A DNA stretch of 46,653 nucleotides, from the NCBI RefSeq assembly GCF_020169415.1, contig NZ_JAIULG010000037.1, forward strand, positions 1 to 46,653, read 5' to 3'. Origin of the DNA: Tsukamurella sp. M9C (GTDB taxonomy: Bacteria > Actinomycetota > Actinomycetes > Mycobacteriales > Mycobacteriaceae). This document shows, piece by piece, positions 32,564-40,504 of the stretch (its first letter is position 1; every line of letters starts with the position of its first letter). Under the pieces are notes generated by a model that ran no database searches, had not been told where the DNA came from, and worked only from the letters and a program-made list of their open reading frames with translations. The position numbers and the translations under genes were made by a program.

Positions 32564-34449
32564 TCCTCGAGTATTCCCCGCCGAACGAGCAACGCGATCA
32601 CCCGCTGCGCCAGCTCGTCGGTGTCGGCGCCGGTGGTGTCGAACCGCAGGTCCGGGTCCTCGGGCTTCTCGTACGGCCCGTCGACGCCGGTGAGGCCGCG
32701 GAGCTCGCCGCGGTCCGCGCGGGCGTAGAGGCCCTTCGGGTCGCGCTTGCGGCACTCCGACACTGGCGTGGAGACGTGCACCTCGAGGAAGTCGATCTCG
32801 GCCGCGAGGTTCAGCTCCCGCGCGATGTCCCGGTCCGACCGCAGCGGCGAGACCAGCGACGCGATCGAGATGACGCCCGCGTCCGCGAACAGGCGCGTCA
32901 GGTGCCCCACGCGGCGGATGTTCTCCGCGCGGTCGCCGGGGGAGAAGCCCAGGTCGTCGCTGATCCCGTGGCGGATGTTGTCGCCGTCGATGAGGTAGGC
33001 GACGCGGCCCCGCGAGACCAGCGCCCGCTCCAGGGCGACCGCCACCGTCGACTTGCCGGACGCCGGCAGCCCCGTGAACCACACCGTCGCGCCGCGCTGC
33101 CCGGTCCGCGCCCAGCGCTCCGCGCGGCCCAACGAGCTGGGGTGCCAGCGGATGTCGTTGCGGGTCGCCTGCCCGGGGACCACCTCGCGGGCCTCGGTGA
33201 TGGTGCCCGCGCCGACGGTGTCGTTGCTCGCCTCGTCGATGAGGATCAGCGCGCCGGTGTCCCGGTTCTGCGCGTACGGGTCGGCCACCACCACCGACGA
33301 GGTCCGCAGCGTCACGGTCCCGATGTCGTTGAGCGCCAGCTCACTCGGCCCCACCTGCTCGATGAGCGTCTCCGGATCCAGGCGCCGCTCCAGCGACTGG
33401 ACGGTCGCGCGCACCGTCGCCGTGGCGTGCTTGAGCGCCACGCGGTCCCCGGCCCGCAGGGGCTTCTCGGCCAGCCAGCAGACGGTGACCTCCAGCTCGC
33501 GGGCGTTCACCGGCAGGTGCGCGCCGTCGGCGCCGGAGATGAGCACGTCGCCGCGGCCCACGTCGATGTCGTCGGCCAGCTCGACGGACACCGACAGCGG
33601 CGCGACGGCCGTCGCGCGGTCGTCGTCGAGCGTGTCGAGTGCGGTCACCGTCGACCTGCTGCCCGACGGCAGGACGAGTACCTCGTCGCCCACGGTCAGC
33701 GTGCCGGCGGCGACGCGGCCGGCGTACCGTCGGCGCCGCTCGGCGGTGGGCCGGGAGACCCACTGGACCGGGAGGCGCAGCTCGGTCGCGACCGCCGACG
33801 GTGCCCGCAGGGGCACGGCCTCGAGATGCTCGAGCAGCGTCGGGCCGTCGTACCAGGGCGTGTGCGCCGAGCGGTGCACGACGTTGTCGCCGAGCTTGGC
33901 GGCCAGCGGGATCGCGGGGATCGCGCCCAGGCCGAGCCGGACGGCGAGCTCGGCGAGCTCCGCCTCGACCTCCGCGAACCGCTCCGCGGAGAAGTCGACG
34001 AGGTCGATCTTGTTCACGGCGGCGATGACGTGCGGCACGCCGAGCAGTGTCGCGATGCGGGCGTGCCGGCGGGTCTGGCGCAACACGCCCTTGCGCGCGT
34101 CCACCAGCAGGATCGCGACGTGCGCGTTGGACGCGCCGGTGAACATGTTGCGGGTGTAGCGCTCGTGGCCGGGGGTGTCGGCGAGCACGTAGCTGCGGGT
34201 GTCGGTGGAGAAGAAGCGGTAGGCCACGTCGATGGTGATGCCCTGCTCGCGCTCGGCGCGCAGGCCGTCGGAGAGCGCCGCGAGGTCCACTTCGTCGCCG
34301 TCGGTGACGGCGTCCAGGTGGTCGGTGGGCAGGCTGCCGGTGTCGTGCAGCAGGCGGCCGATGAGCGTCGACTTGCCGTCGTCGACGGAGCCCGCGGTGG
34401 CGAGGCGCAGCAGCTGCCGCGTGGTCGGTGGTGCCAGTACGTCCGTCAT
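32560..34449 (-). CDS. cysNC: Bifunctional sulfate adenylyltransferase subunit 1 / APS kinase
   Basis: 629 aa. Residues 1-430 are the GTPase CysN (P-loop ATAGSVDDGKST at 17-28, DTPGHERY near 97, NKIDL near 150), which drives ATP sulfurylase together with CysD. The C-terminal 180 residues are an APS kinase with its own P-loop GLPASGKST (about 457-465) and IDGDNIRHGISDDLGF. Together the chain makes PAPS from sulfate. This fusion is typical of mycobacteria. The ATG overlaps the cysD stop (TGATG) and the stop overlaps the FGE start, so the genes are tightly coupled. Confidence 0.95.
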   Translation of the reverse strand: MTDVLAPPTTRQLLRLATAGSVDDGKSTLIGRLLHDTGSLPTDHLDAVTDGDEVDLAALSDGLRAEREQGITIDVAYRFFSTDTRSYVLADTPGHERYTRNMFTGASNAHVAILLVDARKGVLRQTRRHARIATLLGVPHVIAAVNKIDLVDFSAERFAEVEAELAELAVRLGLGAIPAIPLAAKLGDNVVHRSAHTPWYDGPTLLEHLEAVPLRAPSAVATELRLPVQWVSRPTAERRRRYAGRVAAGTLTVGDEVLVLPSGSRSTVTALDTLDDDRATAVAPLSVSVELADDIDVGRGDVLISGADGAHLPVNARELEVTVCWLAEKPLRAGDRVALKHATATVRATVQSLERRLDPETLIEQVGPSELALNDIGTVTLRTSSVVVADPYAQNRDTGALILIDEASNDTVGAGTITEAREVVPGQATRNDIRWHPSSLGRAERWARTGQRGATVWFTGLPASGKSTVAVALERALVSRGRVAYLIDGDNIRHGISDDLGFSPGDRAENIRRVGHLTRLFADAGVISIASLVSPLRSDRDIARELNLAAEIDFLEVHVSTPVSECRKRDPKGLYARADRGELRGLTGVDGPYEKPEDPDLRFDTTGADTDELAQRVIALLVRRGILEE

Positions 34450-35390
34450 CAGAAGTACCCCTCCTTCTTCCGGTCCTCCATGGCCGCCGCCGACGTGCGG
34501 TCGTCGGCGCGGGTCTCGCCGCGCTCCGAGACGGTGGCGGCGGAGATCTCCGCGATCACGTCGTGGATCTCGGTGGCGCGGCTGCGGACCGCGCCGGTGA
34601 TGGTCAGGTCGCCGACGGTGCGGTATCGGACCCATTCGCGGGCCGGGACCTCCCCGGCACGCGGCTGCGTGAACTCCGAGACGGCGAGCAGGATCCCGTC
34701 ACGCTCGAAGACCTCGCGCTCGCTCGCGTAGTAGATCGGCGGCAACTCCAGTCCCTCGAGCTCGATGTACCGCCAGATGTCGAGCTCGGTCCAGTTGGAC
34801 AGCGGGAACACCCGGACGGACTCGCCCCGGCGGATGCGTCCGTTGTAGAGCGACCAGGGTTCGGGGCGCTGCGCCCGCGGGTCCCACTGCCCGAACTCGT
34901 TGCGGAAGCTGAACACCCGCTCCTTCGCCCGGGCCCGCTCCTCGTCGCGCCGGGCGCCGCCGAACGCGGCGTCGAAGTTCCCGGCCTCCAGCGCGTCCAG
35001 CAGCGTGCGGGTCTGCAGCCGGTTCCGCGAGCCGGAGGACTCCGTCGATTCGGCGACCCGGCCCGTGTCGATCGACTCCTGCACCGAGGCGACGATGAGC
35101 TCGATCCCGTCGGGGTTCTCCGCGGTCGGGGCCACGCGGCGGTCGCGGAAGTCGATCACCTCGGGGAAGTTGTGGCCCGTGTCCACGTGCAGGATCGGGA
35201 AGGGCAGCGGCGAGGGCCGGAAGGCCTTCTCCGCCAGGCGGAGCAGCACGATGGAGTCCTTGCCGCCCGAGAACAGCAGGACCGGCCGCTCCAGCTCGGC
35301 GGCCACCTCGCGGATGATGTGCACCGCCTCGGCCTCGAGGACGCGCAGCTCGTCGACGGCGGCGATCGGTTCGGGTGTCACGGTGCTCAT
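34449..35390 (-). CDS. cysD: Sulfate adenylyltransferase subunit 2
   Basis: 313 aa. A PP-loop ATPase with SGGKDS at 41-46 ([20 protein letters not shown]), then [36 protein letters not shown] and the sulfate/APS region [12 protein letters not shown]. With CysN it makes APS from ATP and sulfate. The C-terminal [26 protein letters not shown] is typical of CysD. The ATG overlaps the stf0 stop (ATGA). Confidence 0.95.
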   Translation of the reverse strand: MSTVTPEPIAAVDELRVLEAEAVHIIREVAAELERPVLLFSGGKDSIVLLRLAEKAFRPSPLPFPILHVDTGHNFPEVIDFRDRRVAPTAENPDGIELIVASVQESIDTGRVAESTESSGSRNRLQTRTLLDALEAGNFDAAFGGARRDEERARAKERVFSFRNEFGQWDPRAQRPEPWSLYNGRIRRGESVRVFPLSNWTELDIWRYIELEGLELPPIYYASEREVFERDGILLAVSEFTQPRAGEVPAREWVRYRTVGDLTITGAVRSRATEIHDVIAEISAATVSERGETRADDRTSAAAMEDRKKEGYF

Positions 35391-36184
35391 AGGGGGTATC
35401 CGTTCTCGGCGGCGTCGGCGCGGTAGCGCTCCGCCCACTCCTTGGAGCGGTCGTTCGACTGGGGCTTGAGCGGCGGCGGGGGAGCAAGGTGCGGGTCCTG
35501 CCCGAGCGCGTCCAGCACGCGCGCCGTCGTCTTCTGCGGGTCGGCGGTGAGCTCGTGGAAGTCGATCTCGAGCGGCGTGATGCCCTCGAACGCGAACCAC
35601 GCCCGCCACGACCGCTCCTGCTCGCGCAGGATCCCGGCCAGGTGGGCGATCCCTTCGGCGCGGTACACGGCGCGCTCGTCGCGCTCGCGGTCGTGATCGG
35701 GGTCGTCGCGCCACACCCGGGTCTGCACGGCGCGCCACATCGACACGGCCTGGGCGACCACGTCGGGCCGGTGGACGTGCACGTACAGGGGGTCGGCACC
35801 GTCGAACAGCGAGCGGATGGCCGTCCGTACCGAACCCGAAGCGGTGCGGGTGCGGGTCACGAGGACGGGCGTCTGGTTCCACATGAGCTTGCCGCCCCAG
35901 ACGCCGTTCGGGGTCCGGCCCTCGCGCAGCACGTCGTCGCGCCATTGCGCGGGGCCGCGCGGGTCGACGGTGGCGGGGTCGGTCGGGTCGAGCAGGTCGA
36001 TCAGCGACGGATCGTCGACGCCGGCGAACCACTCGCGCGGCTGCGGCGACAGCGACGAGGACGGGTAGTACTGGAAGAACTCCTGCGGCCGCCCGGCGAC
36101 GCCGGTGGCCGCGAGCGACTCCACGAGGAGGGTGCTCCCGCTGCGCTGGCTGGCGCACACGAGATAGTCGTCAGGGCTGGGCAT
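35387..36184 (-). CDS. stf0: Stf0-family sulfotransferase (trehalose 2-sulfotransferase-like)
   Basis: 265 aa. From memory it aligns with M. tuberculosis Stf0 over its whole length: [15 protein letters not shown] at 10-24 with the 5'-phosphosulfate loop, [62 protein letters not shown] and the NGYPL end. Glu35 matches the catalytic base Glu36 of Stf0. Stf0 moves sulfate from PAPS to the 2-hydroxyl of trehalose, the first step of sulfolipid making; trehalose or a related sugar is the likely acceptor here. It is the first gene of a unit that also makes PAPS (cysD, cysNC). A weak CAGACT lies 7 nt before the ATG. Confidence 0.9.
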   Translation of the reverse strand: MPSPDDYLVCASQRSGSTLLVESLAATGVAGRPQEFFQYYPSSSLSPQPREWFAGVDDPSLIDLLDPTDPATVDPRGPAQWRDDVLREGRTPNGVWGGKLMWNQTPVLVTRTRTASGSVRTAIRSLFDGADPLYVHVHRPDVVAQAVSMWRAVQTRVWRDDPDHDRERDERAVYRAEGIAHLAGILREQERSWRAWFAFEGITPLEIDFHELTADPQKTTARVLDALGQDPHLAPPPPLKPQSNDRSKEWAERYRADAAENGYPL

Positions 36185-36279
36185 GCCCGCCAGTCTGGCG
36201 CAGAAAGGCCTTCCGACCTGGGGTTCGATGGCACTGTGAACGTGATCCTTGACGGATCGCGGCCGATGTGGTGCGTTCG

Positions 36280-36942
36280 CTACAGGGCGTCGATGCCGGC
36301 CAGGAGCAGGTCGAGTCCGGCGAGGAACTGGGCGCGGTCGTCGTGATCGGCCATGGTCGCGGCGATGCGGTGCAGGTACGGGAACTCGTCGGGCTGCAAC
36401 TGCCCGATGCGGGCCGCGACGCCGCCCAGCAGCTCCTCGCGGCTGGGCCCGCTGCGGGCGAGGTCCGACCGAGCGTTGGCGGCGTTCTGGGCCGCCGATC
36501 CGAGCACGTAGCCGACGATCGCGGTGGCGGCGTCGAACAGCGATTCCTCCGGCGTGCCCATCGCCAGCACGGCGCCGCCGATCCGCTCGCTGAGCAGCAG
36601 GTTCGCCGCCCGGCCCGGATTGGCCATCACCTGGGCGGCGAGCCACGGGTGCGCATCGATCGTGTCGAACAGGGTGAGTGCGAGGCCGCGGATCGTCTCG
36701 CGGGGGTCGCAGCCGCCCGTGGGCGCGGCGAGGATCGGCCGCAGGACGGCGTCGGTCGCGGCGGCGAGGAGCTCGTCCTTGCCAGCGACGTGGTGGTAGA
36801 TCGCCCCGCTGCCCGTGTTGAGGGCGGTCGCGAGGGCCCGGAAGGTCAGTGCGTCGGCGCCGCTCTCGTCGAGCAGGCCGATCGCGGCGTCGACGATGCG
36901 GTCGCGGGAGAGGGCGTCGGTGCGGCGGCTGCGGGGTGGCAC
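36280..36942 (-). CDS. TetR family repressor with TetR-type C-terminal domain
   Basis: 220 aa from a GTG. The helix-turn-helix covers about 8-52 ([49 protein letters not shown]); the remainder resembles the C-terminal domain of the tetracycline-type repressors. It diverges from a Tet(X)-like monooxygenase gene, with two perfect 15-bp palindromes in the 73-bp gap, so it almost surely represses that gene and itself. The -10-like CAAGAT lies 6 nt before the GTG. The ligand is probably the substrate of the monooxygenase. Confidence 0.88.
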   Translation of the reverse strand: MPPRSRRTDALSRDRIVDAAIGLLDESGADALTFRALATALNTGSGAIYHHVAGKDELLAAATDAVLRPILAAPTGGCDPRETIRGLALTLFDTIDAHPWLAAQVMANPGRAANLLLSERIGGAVLAMGTPEESLFDAATAIVGYVLGSAAQNAANARSDLARSGPSREELLGGVAARIGQLQPDEFPYLHRIAATMADHDDRAQFLAGLDLLLAGIDAL

Positions 36943-36961
36943 GGCTCCATCTTGACACGAA

Positions 36962-36976
36962 TGGAACGATGTTCCA
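36962..36976. promoter_or_regulatory. TetR operator O1
   Basis: TGGAACGATGTTCCA, a palindrome with 6-bp arms around GAT, lies between the divergent tetR and monooxygenase genes. Confidence 0.75.
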
Positions 36977-36984
36977 AACTCGTA

Positions 36985-36999
36985 TGGAACGTTGTTCCA
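36985..36999. promoter_or_regulatory. TetR operator O2
   Basis: TGGAACGTTGTTCCA, the same arms as O1 with a GTT centre. The centres of O1 and O2 are 23 bp apart, about two DNA turns. Confidence 0.75.
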
Positions 37000-37015
37000 A
37001 TGAAAGGGGAGCGCC

Positions 37016-38143
37016 ATGCAGGCATCCATCACGATCATCGGCGCCGGGCTCGGCGGCCTCGCCCTGGCCCGCGTCCTGCACGTCCACGGCATCGACGCCG
37101 TGATCTACGAGGCCGAGCCGACGCCCATGTCGCGCACGCAGGGCGGCCAGCTCGACATCCACGAGGCCGACGGCCAGGCCGCGATCGAGGCGGCCGGCCT
37201 CACCGCGCAGTTCCGCGCGCTGATCCACGAGGGCGGCGAGGCGACCCGGGCCCTCGGCCGCGACGGCACCGTCCTCCTCGACCTCCCGGACGACGGCGAC
37301 GGCGGCCGGCCCGAGGTCCTCCGCGGCGAGCTGCGACAGCTGCTCATCGACTCCCTGCCGGCCGACGCCATCCGCTGGGGCGCCAAGGTCGTCGCGGTGC
37401 GCGCGCTCGGCGGCGGGCGGCACGAGCTGTCGTTCGCCGACGGCACCGTCGTCGAGACCGGGCTGCTGGTCGGGGCCGACGGTGCCTGGTCCAAGGTGCG
37501 CGCCCTGGTGACGGACGCGGCACCGTCGTACTACGGCACCACCTACGTCGAGACCTACCTGCACGACGTCCGGCGCCGCCACCCCGGCATCGCCGAGCTC
37601 GTGGGGGAGGGCGCGATGTTCGCGCTCGCGCCGGGCCGCGGGATCAGCACGCACGCGGAGGCGGGCGACATCGTCCACACCTACGCGCAGCTGCACGTGC
37701 CCGAGGAGTGGGCGGACGGAATCGATTGGTCGGCACCGTCGGCCGCCGAGCGCGTGCTCGCCGAGTACCCGGGCTGGTCGGGGGAGCTGACCCGCCTCAT
37801 CGGCGAATCGGACACGCCGCTCGTGCCGCGGCGGCTCTACACCCTGCCCGTCGGGCTGCGCTGGGACCGCGTCCCCGGTGTCACGCTGGTCGGCGACGCC
37901 GCGCACGTCAGCCCGCCGGCCGGGGAGGGCGCGAACATCGCGCTGTTCGACGGTGCCGAGCTGGCCCGGCACATCGTCGAGAACCCCGGCGACCTCGACG
38001 CCGCCCTCACCGCCTACGAGAGCGAGATGTTCGTCCGTGCCGAGCAGTCCGCGGCGGACGCGGACGAGATGGCGACGATGATGCTCGGCGGCGACGCGCC
38101 GAACGGCCTGCTGGACTTCTTCGCGGGGGTCGGCCGGGCCTGA
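37016..38143 (+). CDS. Tet(X)-like FAD-dependent monooxygenase
   Basis: 375 aa. A group A flavin monooxygenase with [15 protein letters not shown] (6-20), then [26 protein letters not shown], which parallels [20 protein letters not shown] of Tet(X), [21 protein letters not shown] (about 152-162) and the FAD-closing [26 protein letters not shown] (about 291-316). Tet(X) hydroxylates tetracycline; this chromosomal relative could inactivate a natural tetracycline or another aromatic compound. Key substrate residues cannot be judged by eye. AAAGGGGAG lies 4 nt before the ATG. Expression is likely held by the divergent TetR. Confidence 0.85.
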   Translation: MQASITIIGAGLGGLALARVLHVHGIDAVIYEAEPTPMSRTQGGQLDIHEADGQAAIEAAGLTAQFRALIHEGGEATRALGRDGTVLLDLPDDGDGGRPEVLRGELRQLLIDSLPADAIRWGAKVVAVRALGGGRHELSFADGTVVETGLLVGADGAWSKVRALVTDAAPSYYGTTYVETYLHDVRRRHPGIAELVGEGAMFALAPGRGISTHAEAGDIVHTYAQLHVPEEWADGIDWSAPSAAERVLAEYPGWSGELTRLIGESDTPLVPRRLYTLPVGLRWDRVPGVTLVGDAAHVSPPAGEGANIALFDGAELARHIVENPGDLDAALTAYESEMFVRAEQSAADADEMATMMLGGDAPNGLLDFFAGVGRA

Positions 38144-38146
38144 CGG

Positions 38147-38431
38147 CTACCGGCCGAGCGGGCCCCGGCCCAGGCGCAGGAGGAGCATCGCGAGGGTGTG
38201 GCCCTCGCGGCCGAGCTCGGAGAACCGCTCGAGCACCTTCATCTCGCGCGAGTGCACCAGCCGCGTGCCGCCGGACGCCATGCGCGTGCGGCCGATGATC
38301 TGCGAGACCTCGCTGCGGCGCTTGATCGCGGCCAGGATCTCGGCGTCGAGGCGGTCGATCTCCTCGCGGAGGGCCTGGATCTCCTCGTCGGCGAGCGGCG
38401 TCTCGGCGCCGGTGTCGTCCGGTGTGCTCAT
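38147..38431 (-). CDS. Chorismate mutase, AroQ-delta type
   Basis: 94 aa, all helical. It turns chorismate into prephenate for Phe and Tyr synthesis. From memory it closely matches M. tuberculosis Rv0948c: ALREEIDRLDAEILAAIKRRSEVS (about 20-43), then GRTRMASGGTRLVHSREMKVLERF.ELG and the LLRLGRGPLGR tail. Proteins of this type are weak alone and are activated by docking to DAHP synthase through the C-terminal region, which is intact here. The stop is 3 bp from the stop of the convergent monooxygenase gene. ATG 38431 is chosen because the longer frame adds an unrelated leader. Confidence 0.93.
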   Translation of the reverse strand: MSTPDDTGAETPLADEEIQALREEIDRLDAEILAAIKRRSEVSQIIGRTRMASGGTRLVHSREMKVLERFSELGREGHTLAMLLLRLGRGPLGR

Positions 38432-38460
38432 GGGTTCAAGTTTTCCACAGCCGTGGGATC

Positions 38461-38466
38461 TACCAT
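38461..38466 (+). promoter_or_regulatory. -10 box of the large membrane protein gene
   Basis: TACCAT ends 8 nt before GTG 38475; no Shine-Dalgarno fits. Confidence 0.45.
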
Positions 38467-38474
38467 CGAGCACC

Positions 38475-40295
38475 GTGCCTGCCGCAAGCCCACCCACCGT
38501 GCCCGCCTCGCGGCGCGTGCTGTGGATCGGCGCGGCGCTGCTCCTCGTCGGGCAGCTCGCGGTCCGCGGGTACGTGCTCGCGCGCGGGAACTTCTACTGG
38601 GACGACGTGGCGTTCATCGGCCGGGCGTCGCGCCCGCTGACCGACCTCGGCGCCTGGTTCGTCGACTACGACGGCCACTTCATGCCCGGCACGCTGTTCG
38701 CGGCCGCGGTGACCACCAAGGTCGCGCCGCTGAGCTGGCCGGTGGCCGCCGCGTCGATCCTGGTGCTGCAGCTGGCGGCTTCGGTGCTCACCCTGCGCAC
38801 GCTGGTGATCGTCGCGGGCCGACGCCCGGTGGTCCTGGTGCCGTTCGTCTTCCTTCTGTTCAGCCCGCTCACCCTGACGGCGACGGCGTGGTGGGCGTCG
38901 GCGCTCAACGCGCTGCCGCTGCAGATCGGGCTCGCGGTGGTCGTGGCCGAGACGGTGCGGTACCTGCGCGGCCGGCGGCGGTCCGGCGGGTACGCGGTGG
39001 CGGCGCTGCTGGTCTCGCTGCTCTTCTTCGAGAAGGCGCTGGTCATCCCGTTCGTCGCGCTCGCGGCGGCCTGCCTGCTGCCGTACGTGCGCGGGCACCG
39101 TCGACCGGTCCGGACGGTGCTGCGCCGCGGCCGCTGGCTGTGGGCGGCGTTCGCGCTGGTGGTCGCGGCGTGGGTGGTGCTGTGGCTGTCGGTCACGGCG
39201 TCGCGGCCGGGCACGCACACCGTCGGGTTCACTGCCCGTGTGCTGTGGCGGTCGGTGAATGCGGTGCTCGCGCCGGCCGCGGTCGGCGGGCCGTGGACGT
39301 GGCGGCGCGAGAATCCGGGGCCGCCGCTCGTGGTCACCGACGTGTCGATCACCGTCGTGGGGCTGCTCGCGATCGCCGCGATCCTCGCGGCGACCTGGTG
39401 GCGGGCGCCGCGCGGCCTCGCCGCCTGGGGTGCGGCCGGGGCCTACTTCCTGGGCGCCTCGTCGACGGTCTTCTTCCTGCGCAGCTCCGAGTACACGTCG
39501 GCGCTGCTGCCGCTCTCCCTGCGCTACTTCGCCGACTTCGCGTGGGTGCTCACCCTGGCTGCGGCGATCGTTCTTCGTTGTGAAACCGGCCGAATCCGGG
39601 GTCACGAGGCCAGATTCGGCCTCCTGAGGTCGAAAGTCGCCGGATTCCCGAGCGACCGGCGATTGTGGGCCGCCGTCGTGATCGCCTTCGCGCTCAGCGG
39701 CACCGTCTCCGCCGTCCGCTTCGCGCCCCTGTGGCACGACAATCCGACCGGCCCCTACCTGCAGAACCTGCGCGCGGGGGCGGCCGCGTACGCGGATCGC
39801 GAGGTGCTCGACCAGGAGGTCCACGGCGACATCCTGGCGCGGCTCGCCGGTCCCAACAATCGGCTCTCGCGGATCCTCGCCACGCAGCCCGCGCACCCGC
39901 GGTTCGCCGAGCACGCGGGGGAGGCGACCGTCGTCGACCAGCAGGGTCGCTTCCGCCCCGGGCAGGTCACGCGCGTCCGCAGCCTGCCGCTCGGCCCCTT
40001 CCCGTGCGGCACCCGCGTCGACGACGCCGCCCCCGCGACCCTGGCCTACGAGGGCCCGCTCGCCTTCTGGGACTGGGTCGTGCAGTTCAACTACCTCGCC
40101 TCGTCCGACGGGGTCGTCGTGCTGCAGCAGCAGCGCGGCGCCACGCCGGTCCGAGTGCCCGTCCGCAGGGGCGCGCACACCGTCTACGCCCGGGTGACGG
40201 GGACCGGCGACGGCCTGATCGCGCGCGCCGAGACCCCGGGCCTCGTCGCCTGCGTGGGTAGTGGGCCCGTCGGCCTGCTGGTCCCGGCGTCCTGA
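38475..40295 (+). CDS. Polytopic membrane protein, possible GT-C-type glycosyltransferase
   Basis: 606 aa from a GTG. About ten hydrophobic segments lie in residues 14-420, followed by a soluble C-terminal domain of about 180 residues. The first outer loop carries NFYWDDVAFIG (about 39-49), a paired Asp placed like the catalytic Asp of GT-C glycosyltransferases that use lipid-linked sugars. I do not recognise a named family beyond this. Between the last two helices lies a hydrophilic stretch, RCETGRIRGHEARFGLLRSK.., encoded by a palindromic DNA segment (39588-39647) that looks inserted in frame. The gene diverges from chorismate mutase with 43 bp between them. Confidence 0.7.
   Translation: MPAASPPTVPASRRVLWIGAALLLVGQLAVRGYVLARGNFYWDDVAFIGRASRPLTDLGAWFVDYDGHFMPGTLFAAAVTTKVAPLSWPVAAASILVLQLAASVLTLRTLVIVAGRRPVVLVPFVFLLFSPLTLTATAWWASALNALPLQIGLAVVVAETVRYLRGRRRSGGYAVAALLVSLLFFEKALVIPFVALAAACLLPYVRGHRRPVRTVLRRGRWLWAAFALVVAAWVVLWLSVTASRPGTHTVGFTARVLWRSVNAVLAPAAVGGPWTWRRENPGPPLVVTDVSITVVGLLAIAAILAATWWRAPRGLAAWGAAGAYFLGASSTVFFLRSSEYTSALLPLSLRYFADFAWVLTLAAAIVLRCETGRIRGHEARFGLLRSKVAGFPSDRRLWAAVVIAFALSGTVSAVRFAPLWHDNPTGPYLQNLRAGAAAYADREVLDQEVHGDILARLAGPNNRLSRILATQPAHPRFAEHAGEATVVDQQGRFRPGQVTRVRSLPLGPFPCGTRVDDAAPATLAYEGPLAFWDWVVQFNYLASSDGVVVLQQQRGATPVRVPVRRGAHTVYARVTGTGDGLIARAETPGLVACVGSGPVGLLVPAS
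39588..39647. repeat. Palindromic element inside a coding sequence
   Basis: Nested inverted repeats: GGCCGAATC (39588-39596) with GATTCGGCC (39613-39621), and GAATCCGG (39592-39599) with CCGGATTC (39640-39647). The reading frame passes through without a stop and codes a charged loop. The unusual base pattern compared with flanking codons suggests an inserted palindromic repeat. Confidence 0.5.
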
Positions 40296-40384
40296 CCCCT
40301 GCGAGCCTCTCCGGCTGCTTGCGGCGAGCGGATACGCCCTCACCTGGCATTTGCCCGCAGCGTGGATTCAACGGTGCGACACAT

Positions 40385-40504
40385 CAACGTCCAATGTCGC
40401 AGAGTTCCGCGAATTCGGACGTATATCCACGGTGTGGGTTGTATGGTGCGCTGGTCCGAATCTTCTGTGATCGGACTCACTCCAGCCGAAGGGTGCTGCC
40501 TGAA
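40385..40504 (+). repeat. Upstream region A, paralogous to 42417-42540
   Basis: About 120 bp before the first secreted-protein gene align with the region before its paralogue. Shared blocks are TGTCGCA, ATCCACG, GTGGG, GTCCG, TGTGATC, CTCACTCCAG and GAAGGGTG. A -10-like TATGGT is at 40442-40447. The gap between 40296 and 40384 shows nothing else. Confidence 0.7.
40466..40481 (+). promoter_or_regulatory. CRP/GlxR-like site A
   Basis: TGTGATCGGACTCACT fits TGTGA-N6-TCACW, the mycobacterial and corynebacterial CRP/GlxR consensus. It lies about 24 bp before the ATG and downstream of the likely -10, which suits repression or a second promoter. Confidence 0.55.

Noticed and set aside
31636-34731. 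Plus-strand open frame of about 1030 codons opposite FGE and cysNC
   Set aside because: It is an Arg/Pro/Ser-rich shadow of high-GC codons on the minus strand; the minus strand holds complete catalytic motifs and overlapping starts.
36246-36256. TTGACGG as a -35 for a plus-strand gene between stf0 and tetR
   Set aside because: No plus-strand gene starts downstream before the TetR coding region and no -10 follows at a proper distance.
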